Part shown: positions 8,574 through 15,216 of the stretch, piece by piece
How the letters are laid out: each line of letters begins with the position of its first letter
Numbering within the stretch: position 1 is the first letter of the stretch
Assembly (NCBI GenBank): GCA_027604665.1
Contig: JADGIZ010000355.1
Span: 1-15,216, forward strand
DNA length: 15,216 nt
Direction of reading: 5' to 3'
Source: Polyrhizophydium stewartii
Taxonomy: Eukaryota > Chytridiomycota > Chytridiomycetes > Rhizophydiales
Program-made: the position numbers and the translations under genes
The notes under the pieces: model-generated
Database searches by the model: none
What the model was told of the DNA's origin: nothing
Seen by the model: only the letters and a program-made list of their open reading frames with translations

Positions 8574-10107
8574 TCATTGGATCGGCGATGCGGCACGCCG
8601 CGCCTCGCACAGGGTTATCAACCACTCGCAGTGGCGCTTCTTTGCCTTGGGCAGCTTGCCCTCGGCGACTTGTCTCCGCGCCGCGGCAAGGTCCCACTCG
8701 ACCGTCACGACGTTCTCGAGCAGAAACGTGACCATCTCGAGATTGGAGTGGTCGGACGCCGCGGACACCGCGACGGCGAGCGTGCCCGGCGTGAATCCAG
8801 ACGGATGCCGGACGTAGAGCCACTCGACGAGCTCTTTTGCCGGTGGTATGCCGCTCCGCGCCGAGTTGGACGCATAGTGCGCCAGGTGTTCGAGCGAGAC
8901 GGCGCGCTCGACAAAGAGTGTGGCGAGGCCGGCGTCGTGGGCGATCAGGGCCGAGATGGTGTCGAGCGCGCACGCGCCGACAACGTCCCCGACCAGCGTC
9001 TCGTCGATGCGCATCTCCGGGAGCACCAGCAGCCTTGCGACGAGCGACGCATTGTTGTTGATGCACGCCAACCGAAAGTGGACCTGCGTAAACACAAGCG
9101 CAAAGTGCCGCGCCAGCCACAGCGCCGGGGCAGCGCTCTGTGCGCAGACGAGCAAGAGCAGCAGCTCCTCGGGCTTTGTAATGAGCCCCCGCGAGTGTGC
9201 CCATTCGAGCACCTCGGTGTCGTGAATCTTGAACAGCATGTCGCAAAAGTCAATCTCGTCGCCAAAGCGAGTGAACATGATCTCGAGCGCGACCGGGTCC
9301 GCACGCTGGGCGGCAGCCATGACAACCTGCTGCACCTGCTGCCGCGGCCACACAAGCGCCGCGTACCTGAGATTGCACACGCCCCAGTTGAGCGGCCGCC
9401 GCTGGAGCAGGATGCGGATCGAGGGGTCAAACAGAATGTCCGACACGTCGTACGAAAGGCCTTGGCGGCTGCGCATCTCCATGAGCCCATCTGCAGTCGC
9501 AAACTCGCTGCTCGATAGCGCGTGCGCAACGTATCCGCCGTCAAAGTCGAGCAGCTTGCGTACCTCAAAGATCTCGGCCAAGATGTCGAGCCGGCCGCGG
9601 CACGCGGCGGCGCTCGCGATCACGGGGGCGTCCCGCCAGTCGATCAGGTCGTCCCAGCCGTTAGCCATGATGACCTGGCTGGCGACCATAGGCCCGATCA
9701 GGCCGATCTCGTGCATCCTCGCAAACATAGTGCGAGTGCGGATGGCGTGCACGATGTAGTTGACGTCGTGGATCGCCGGCAGCTTGCGCAGGTCACCCGG
9801 CCAGTCCTTTTCGAGCGCGTCGATCCACAGCGCCTCAACCCGCAGCCGCGGCATGTTGGGGACGTCAAAGGGCAGCAGCATGTCGTTGGCGAGCTTGGTC
9901 AGGTCGCCGGACATGTCGATGATTCTGGACCGCACGTCGTCGGGCAGCCGGTCCCACAGGTTGTAGGCATCGGCGTTGAAGCGCATTGGCGGCATCACGA
10001 TGGGTCGATGATGAGGAGCGACCCTGTGATCTGCGCTCTCTGGTCCCACAGGCGGGAACAAGACTGCTGCGGGATGCTGGTGCGGTGACTTTACCGCCGC
10101 GGGGAGA

Positions 10108-10157
<50 letters not shown>

Positions 10158-10604
10158 TTGGTGCTGCTGCTGCTGCTGGTGCACCGGCGACGGCGGCGTG
10201 ACCAAGTCCTGTGCGGCCTTGAGCAGCGTCTCGAGCGAGCCGATCCGGGCCTGCAGCTCGGCACTGGTGGCGCCATAGGCGTCGACGGCCGCCCGCAGCT
10301 GCGAGATGGCCTCGCGGTGTGCATGCGCCTCGGACTCGAGGTCGGCGAGCATGGCGCGCAGCGCCTTGTTGTCGTCCAGCAGCGCTTGGTTGACGCTGGC
10401 CTGTGCGGCGAGCTCGGCCCGCAGCGCCTCGCCCGCGGCGTGCTGCGACTGGAGCTGCCAGCGGAGCGACTCGAGCCCGTGCGACATCGACCGGATCATG
10501 GCCTGCATCGCGGAGGGCGAGGCGACCACGGGTGTCGGGCTTGCCGCCGGCGCCGGCGCCGGGGTGAGCGGCGTCCTGGCGGAGGTTGTGCGGGCGCCGA
10601 GCAT
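8574..10604 (-). CDS. Paralog C: coiled-coil / polyQ / F-box-like / ankyrin-like repeat protein
   Basis: Encodes 676 residues, single exon, stop 227 bp before the start of paralog B. Function unknown. Order: Pro/Ala/Thr leader (1-35), coiled-coil-like region (about 36-135) with [13 protein letters not shown] and [12 protein letters not shown], a linker with interrupted polyglutamine (143-165), then VMPPMRFNADAYNLWDRLPDDV (203-224) with the F-box-like motif, the signature LWIDALEKDWPGDLRKLP (259-276), and degenerate ankyrin-like repeats including LEWAHSRG and the C-terminal LVEWLYVRHPSGFTPG shared with B. The frame stays open to 11123, but those 173 extra residues are Arg/Pro/Gly-rich, overlap the MAT2B start and have no counterpart in A or B, so the ATG at 10604 is preferred. 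Confidence 0.8.
10110..10178 (-). repeat. Interrupted CAG (polyglutamine) microsatellite in paralog C
   Basis: Fifteen perfect CTG units on the plus strand (10110-10154) read as CAG, giving 15 Gln, then a short Asp/Gln/His interruption and five more Gln codons. It lies in the linker between the coiled coil and the F-box-like motif. The pure CAG usage suggests recent slippage growth. Confidence 0.85.
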
Positions 10605-11116
10605 GAGCGGGGCAAGTTGTGCCGCGGGCTTCGCGGATGGAGTCGACACCGCCGTGCACTCCGCCGTCAGGGCGGGTTCCACAGACACACACCGCGGGCG
10701 TGGCCCAGCGTGCTGCGGCGGGGCCGCCTGCCCGCTGCAGCCACGCACAGCGGCGCGACGGCGCCCCCTCGCCCAGGCTCGCCCGAAGCCATGGGCACTG
10801 CGCCCCAACCCCTGTCCCGGACGCCCAAACAAAGCCAGGCTTCGGCTCAAGCAGTGCACGACGGCGACACGCAGGTGCCGCCGAGCGGATTTCCTGGAGC
10901 CGCGGGCCTGCAAGGCCGTGAGGAGAGCGGGCGACCGGCGGTGCCGCCTTGCGACGCCGCCCGCAGCCCAGATCTGCCTGGGCCGGCGACCCACAAGCAT
11001 GAGGGAGATCGCCCGCCTCGGCGTGCGGCCCGTCGTCGGCCACGGCAGACGACCCTGCGACGGCGGCCGCCGGTGACGACAAAGCCCCGATCCGACCGAT
11101 TGCGTCTTTCCCAGAG
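10605..11116. promoter_or_regulatory. 512-bp divergent intergenic region between paralog C and MAT2B-like gene
   Basis: Both flanking genes read away from this stretch, so it should hold both promoters. It is very GC-rich, with long open frames on both strands whose translations are Arg/Pro/Ala-rich and resemble nothing. No TATA box, repeat, tRNA or recognisable domain was seen. The 20 bases before the MAT2B ATG are slightly pyrimidine-rich. Confidence 0.45.
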
Positions 11117-12376
11117 ATGCCACACACCATCGTCGTCACGGGCGCCTCGGGCCTGCTCGGCCGCGCCGTCTACGAGGCCTTTGCGGCCCGCCCCGAGTTC
11201 CACGGTGCGCTCGCAGTCGCAAGCCGAACCTGCTGCCTGTCGCTGCCCAGCGCTGACGCTCGGCGGCCGCAGTCGTGGGCACTGCGTTCTCGCGAGCCGG
11301 CAAGCACGCAAGTCTCGACCTGACCGACGCCGCCGCGCTCGAGTCGTTCCTGGCCACGACGCGGCCTGCCCTGGTCGTGCACTGCGCGGCCGAGCGCCGT
11401 CCGGACGTTGCCGCGCGCGACGAGGCCGGCACGCTGCGGCTCAACGTCAACGCCTCGGGCACGCTGAGCAGGCTGGCGGCCCAGGCCGGCGCCAAGCTGG
11501 TGTACATCTCGACCGACTATGTGTTTGACGGCACGTCGCCGCCCTACGAGGTCGATGCGGCGCCGAACCCGCTCAACTTTTATGGTGTGCGCTGGGGTGC
11601 CACGAGCCTGGTGTCCCGGGTGCGTGGTGCTGACCCGGGCGACCGCACAGGCAAGTCCAAGCTCGCCGGTGAACAAGCCGTCCTTGAGGCCGACCCACAT
11701 GCGGCGGTGCTGCGTGTGCCCGTGCTCTACGGAGTCGTCGACAACAACGGCGACTCGGCCGTCAACATCCTGATCGACATTGTCAAGGCGAGCCCCCCCC
11801 CGCCCATCTCGCTCGCTGCCCGCTTGCGCGCTGACCGAGCTGCATCGCAGGACTCGAGCAAGCAGACCAAGATGGACCACTTCCAGTCGCGCTTCCCGAC
11901 ATGCGTCGAGGATGTGGCCAAGGCCCTTGTCGGGCTCGCGGACAAGCACTTTGGCGGCGTGTCTGTCGAGGGCGTCTTCCACTTTTCCGCCAAGGAGCGC
12001 ATGACCAAATACGATATGTGCAGTTGCGTCTGCATCCACGATGCTGCCGCCTGCTTGGTTGGCGCACCTGGGTGCTGACGCTGCCTGATTTCTTTTCCGA
12101 TGCTTCCCTGCTTGGCTGCAGAGGTGCTGGGCGAGCTGCTCAACGCGCCGATCTCGCATTTGATCCCCGAGACCGAGGCACCCAAGGACCCCATCGGTGC
12201 GTTTCGGCGGCCTGCCTGCCTTCCGTCTGCGTCGCTGCATTCTCGTTCTGACACATGTGTTTCCCCCAGCGACGCGACCAAACGATGCGCAGCTGTCCAC
12301 GGCTCGTATCGAGTCCATCGGTGTCAAGATCGAGTGCGTGCCGTTCAGGACATGGTTTGCACAGCATCTCGGATGA
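11117..12376 (+). CDS. MAT2B: Methionine adenosyltransferase 2 subunit beta-like protein (MAT2B), six exons
   Basis: RmlD-like extended short-chain dehydrogenase/reductase. In animals MAT2B is the regulatory partner of the catalytic MAT2A subunit and modulates S-adenosylmethionine synthesis; that role in fungi is inferred. Inferred exons are 11117-11204, 11273-11584, 11651-11787, 11851-12022, 12122-12196 and 12270-12376 (TGA), giving 296 residues. Marks: nucleotide-binding TGASGLLG (8-15), VHCAAERRPDV (65-75, nearly as in human MAT2B), YISTDYVFDG (107-116), Tyr133-x3-Lys137 (YGKSK), AVLRVPVLYG, MDHFQSRFPT, MTKYDM and a C-terminal PFRTW. Exon joins were placed so these blocks align with human MAT2B without gaps. 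Intron 3 (11788-11850) needs a GC donor and intron 4 a GTTGCG donor; the others use GTGYGY. It lacks the N-terminal extension of the human protein. Confidence 0.88.
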
Positions 12377-12741
12377 CCAGGCGTGCGACCACAATGAAGC
12401 TCGAGTCAGAAGCTCAGACAAATCAGCAAGCTTAAGCAATTTAAATGCCAGCGGCCATTCCGCCGGCTTGGAGCAGCAAAGAGCTTTCCAAAGAATGTGA
12501 AAAGACGGGAGCAATAATGCAACGGAAGAGAGCAGAGAAGGTGGAAACTGGAAGAGATTCGGAGAGCGGCCGGCGCAACAGAGATGCGGCTGGGTCTATG
12601 AAAAGAGAGATGGTGGATGCAATGGCCGCGGATGTGAACGGGAAGGGGCTCGAGGGCATTGACGGGAGAAGGAAAGAATGGAATGGCGGGTGTCAAGAGT
12701 GTCAGAGAAGAGCAGCAGGCCGCAATAGATACGTGGAAGCG
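12377..12741. other. 365-bp convergent intergenic region
   Basis: Lies between the stop codons of the MAT2B-like gene (+) and the disordered-protein gene (-). It starts with an A/T-rich patch (about 12405-12450), has an AATAAT on the plus strand at 12513-12518 that could serve as a variant poly(A) signal for MAT2B, and continues as a purine-rich G/A stretch on the plus strand to about 12720. Short open frames here show no recognisable protein. Confidence 0.4.
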
Positions 12742-15216
12742 TCAGCGAATGGGACGGCGCTGCGCTTCGGCCGACTCGGGCGCCATGGTGCCAAAGAACG
12801 AGGGGCGGCGACCGAGCCAGCCTGACCGAGACGACCTCGTCGAGTCCTTGCGGGTGAGCGATGCTCCAGACGCAGCGCCAGCATTTTGGGCGCCGGAGAC
12901 GCTTGTGCTGCTGTCGTCTGCCGCACCGTCGAGGCGCACGGGCGTCTTTGGCCGAGCGAGCATCGAGGGCGTCGCGGGACGTGCCCTGGCTTGCGGCTCG
13001 TCAATCTGGGACGGCGAGCTCGGGAGCGGCGATCCGGGACGAATGCCCGAGAGGGTTGGTGCCGGGGCAAACTTCAACTCGGCGAGCCAGGCCGAGATCT
13101 GGTCAGAGGCTTCCGGGGTGCTCGGCGCGCCGGCCGACAAGCGCGACGGGCGGGCGGCGACCGACGACGGCGGCGTGCTGCTCGGGCGCATGAGCGAGAG
13201 CCCCGCCGACGCCAGGACTTCGTGCGCGCTCGGCCGGCGGGAGTGGCGCGCGGCCGGGTTCAGCGGAGCAACGGGCTGCGGCTGCTGGACGGGGGCGGTC
13301 TGCCTGTGCGATGCCGAGAGGTGCGATGGCGGCGGCGATGTGACGCGCTGCAGGCTGGGCGACGACGGATAGTGGAAGCCTGCGCTCGGGGGCGAGGATC
13401 CGCGGTTCATGAAGAAGCGCTGGTGGGCCGGGATGGTCTGGTGGGCCTGCTGGCGGAAGTTGTCGTCGTGGTCGGCGGTAGACGCGGCGGGGGTGGTTGG
13501 CGTGCGTTGGCCGGCGTTGGCGAGGACGGGCATGGAGCGAGTGTCGTGGGCGAGTGCATAGAGGCCTGGCGAGGGCGACGCGGGACGAGGCAGATGGGAG
13601 GACGATGCCGATGGCCCTGCCGACGCAGGGACGTGCATCGAAGTCTCCTCGAGGTAGCGGTCGAGCATCGCATGCGACATGGGCGAGAGGGTGTCGTAGC
13701 CCGAGTCGCGCTGCTGCGCCGAGGGCAGGCGCTGCGGCGACGGCGGCGCCGCATGCTCCTTGGGGGCGGGCGAGTGCTTTGCCTCGGGCTTGGGCTCTGG
13801 CAGGCGGTCTGAGATGCCCAAGTTGGACGCCGACTGGCGGCGTGCTGTGAGGAGAGCGCTGTCAAAGGCGCTGACGATGGGGCCAAACAGGTCCTCCTTG
13901 GGCGGGAACGGCATCATTGGGCGTGACGGCCTGCGCGAGTGGATGTCGGTGCTGGCCTGCGGGGCGAACGGGGCGGGCAATGCGGGCATGTCGTGGACTG
14001 GTGCCGATGCGGGCAGCTGAGCGATGAACTGGAAGGGCGATCGGATGGACGGCGCCGGAGCAGTCTCGACGGCGACGTGGGCGAGATCCATGGTGCTCGC
14101 CGACGCCGGGGCAAAGAGCGGGTTGGCGACGGTGAAGTCCGAGGAGGCCGAGATGGTGAGGGCCGGGGCGGTGACGTGGGCGGCAGCGAGCGCGCCGAGC
14201 TGGCCAGGCGTGATCTTGAAGCCCAGCAGGCTGGACTTGAAAACAAGCTCGTCTTCGTCCTCGTAGTTGTGCAACTCGCCGGCGTCGGCATCTGCGTCGG
14301 GATCGGCATCTTCCGACTGCTCTTGGGCAGTGCCGCTTTCAGCATCGGCGTCGTCGCCACTGGCTGCTGCCTCTGAGGTCTTGGCGGCAGCAGCTGTCAC
14401 GGAGGTGTCTTCGTCGCTCTTGTTCTTTGCGATGATGCTGTCGAGAGCGGCCCAGTCGTCGGACGAGAATAGCGGAGCCTTGAACGTCGACGACGAGGGC
14501 GTTGCGACCGAGTCACGGGACGGCTGGCGGGCGGCTGCATGGACGCTCTTGCTCCTGGTCAGCGTGAGTCGCGGGGCGTTGTCGTCGACGACGATCTTGG
14601 GCTCTGGCTCGGGTTCAGGTGCCTTTGCCGGGGCCGGGGCGGGCTTGACGAAGAGCGGGATGGCGAGAGACGGCTTGCGGAACAGCTTGAGGCTGCCGGC
14701 GCGGCCGAGCTTGGTGCCCTTGGCGGGCCTGGGCTCGGCGTGCGGTGAGTCAGCCGGTGCTGGGGTCTTGGTCTGCGATGCCTTGGGTGGCGACGCCTGA
14801 GGCTGGGCGGCTTCGGGTGGCGTCACGTGGTCGGCGGCGGCGACGACGCTGGGCGGGGACGGGGACGCCGAGCCCGACGACGCCGACGACAGCGCCGAGT
14901 CGGACGGCGAGCGCAGCGGCTCGTCAGCGGCCGGGTCAGCGGACTGCTGCTGCTGCTGCTGCTGCGGGGCCTTCTGCTTCTTGAAGCTCGCGCTGCGGAA
15001 CAGCTTGATGGCGGGACGGTCCGCAGCGGGCGGCTGGGCGGCGGCGGGCGCCTGCGGAGCCGGCGTTGGCTGCGAGCGGGCAAGCTGGGGCAGTGGCGTG
15101 GCGGGCGGAGCGGCGGTGGCGGCGGCCAGCGCGGCGGCCTGGGCGGCGCGTGCACGCGAGCGCATGCTGGTCGCGCGCTTCAGGAACGTCTGGATGCGGC
15201 CGGCGGGCGGCTGCGC
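12742..15216 (-). CDS. Large disordered Ser/Pro/Ala-rich protein with basic R-x-x-S sites, 5' partial
   Basis: Not recognised. The frame is open from the right edge to the TGA at 12744-12742, at least 824 residues; the first Met in view (15165) is preceded by 17 in-frame codons including FLKRATS, so the start is probably outside. Nearly the whole product is predicted to be disordered: Ala/Pro-rich N-terminal part, a seven-Gln run, Ser/Pro tracts, and an acidic stretch rich in Asp/Glu (about 14260-14430). A possible ordered or binding segment is SSDDWAALDSIIAKNK (about 14425-14470). Basic serine sites recur throughout: KLFRSAS, KLFRKPS, LTRSKS, ARRQSAS, SRRPSA and, at the C-terminus, WLGRRPSFFG. 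These fit substrates of basophilic kinases and 14-3-3 binding, which points to a signalling or scaffold role only by inference. No catalytic domain or membrane segment was seen in the visible part. Confidence 0.7.
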   Translation of the reverse strand, partial: AQPPAGRIQTFLKRATSMRSRARAAQAAALAAATAAPPATPLPQLARSQPTPAPQAPAAAQPPAADRPAIKLFRSASFKKQKAPQQQQQQQSADPAADEPLRSPSDSALSSASSGSASPSPPSVVAAADHVTPPEAAQPQASPPKASQTKTPAPADSPHAEPRPAKGTKLGRAGSLKLFRKPSLAIPLFVKPAPAPAKAPEPEPEPKIVVDDNAPRLTLTRSKSVHAAARQPSRDSVATPSSSTFKAPLFSSDDWAALDSIIAKNKSDEDTSVTAAAAKTSEAAASGDDADAESGTAQEQSEDADPDADADAGELHNYEDEDELVFKSSLLGFKITPGQLGALAAAHVTAPALTISASSDFTVANPLFAPASASTMDLAHVAVETAPAPSIRSPFQFIAQLPASAPVHDMPALPAPFAPQASTDIHSRRPSRPMMPFPPKEDLFGPIVSAFDSALLTARRQSASNLGISDRLPEPKPEAKHSPAPKEHAAPPSPQRLPSAQQRDSGYDTLSPMSHAMLDRYLEETSMHVPASAGPSASSSHLPRPASPSPGLYALAHDTRSMPVLANAGQRTPTTPAASTADHDDNFRQQAHQTIPAHQRFFMNRGSSPPSAGFHYPSSPSLQRVTSPPPSHLSASHRQTAPVQQPQPVAPLNPAARHSRRPSAHEVLASAGLSLMRPSSTPPSSVAARPSRLSAGAPSTPEASDQISAWLAELKFAPAPTLSGIRPGSPLPSSPSQIDEPQARARPATPSMLARPKTPVRLDGAADDSSTSVSGAQNAGAASGASLTRKDSTRSSRSGWLGRRPSFFGTMAPESAEAQRRPIR
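14944..14964 (-). repeat. Short CAG (polyglutamine) run
   Basis: Seven CTG units on the plus strand, read as seven Gln codons in the disordered protein, between KLFRSASFKKQK and an acidic Ser/Pro region. A second CAG tract in the window besides the one in paralog C. Confidence 0.75.

Noticed and set aside
10110..10178. CTG array considered as a CRISPR-like repeat
   Set aside because: It is a simple trinucleotide tract without spacers, in frame inside a eukaryotic coding region.
10306..11076. 256-codon plus-strand frame opposite paralog C
   Set aside because: Antisense shadow of the coiled-coil region continuing into the intergenic DNA; low-complexity Ala/Ser/Arg composition, no domain.
10605..11123. 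N-terminal extension of paralog C (173 extra residues)
   Set aside because: It is Arg/Pro/Gly-rich with no counterpart in paralogs A or B, and it overlaps the MAT2B start codon. The ATG at 10604 gives the same layout as the other two copies.
12001..12078. MAT2B ending at the TGA reached by reading through after MTKYDM
   Set aside because: It would lose the conserved C-terminus. Splicing 12023-12121 and 12197-12269 restores VLGELL, NDAQL and PFRTW, which align with human MAT2B.

Overview
The window is nuclear DNA of a GC-rich, intron-containing fungus. Three things point there. First, the gene set includes an ERG24-type sterol C-14 reductase, a kynurenine-pathway 3-hydroxyanthranilate dioxygenase, the nucleolar factor NOP16 and a MAT2B-like subunit. 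Second, the introns are short (63-223 nt), with donors mostly GTGCGY and a CTGAC element before the acceptor. Third, coding third positions are almost all G/C. The tandem family of F-box-like/ankyrin-like coiled-coil proteins and the polyglutamine and disordered tracts fit an early-diverging (chytrid-like) fungus, for example a relative of Rhizophydiales. That placement is an inference from style and was not tested by any search.

Layout, left to right. Positions ~102-1742 (+) hold ERG24 in four visible exons, one of only 20 nt; its true N-terminus lies left of the window. NOP16 (2010-2828, -) and BNA1/HAAO (3019-3995, +, three exons) are divergent and share a 190-bp intergenic promoter region. 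Three paralogous single-exon genes follow in tandem on the minus strand: A (4105-6186), B (6295-8346) and C (8574-10604). Each encodes an N-terminal coiled coil, a disordered low-complexity linker, an F-box-like motif and a long helical repeat region resembling degenerate ankyrin repeats. A 512-bp region then separates paralog C from the divergent MAT2B-like gene (11117-12376, +, six exons, one apparent GC-AG intron). From 12742 to the right edge (-) runs a large, mostly disordered Ser/Pro/Ala-rich protein with repeated basic R-x-x-S sites; its 5' end is outside the window.

The four recognised genes belong to separate housekeeping pathways (ergosterol, 60S ribosome assembly, de novo NAD synthesis, S-adenosylmethionine supply), and nothing suggests they act as one unit. 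The accessory, fast-evolving part is the A-B-C array. Paralogs A and B share a sharply bounded 105-nt block of about 95% DNA identity inside otherwise strongly diverged genes. Paralog C alone has an interrupted polyglutamine tract, and paralog B alone has a 15-bp coding minisatellite. No tRNA, rRNA, transposon or CRISPR array was seen.
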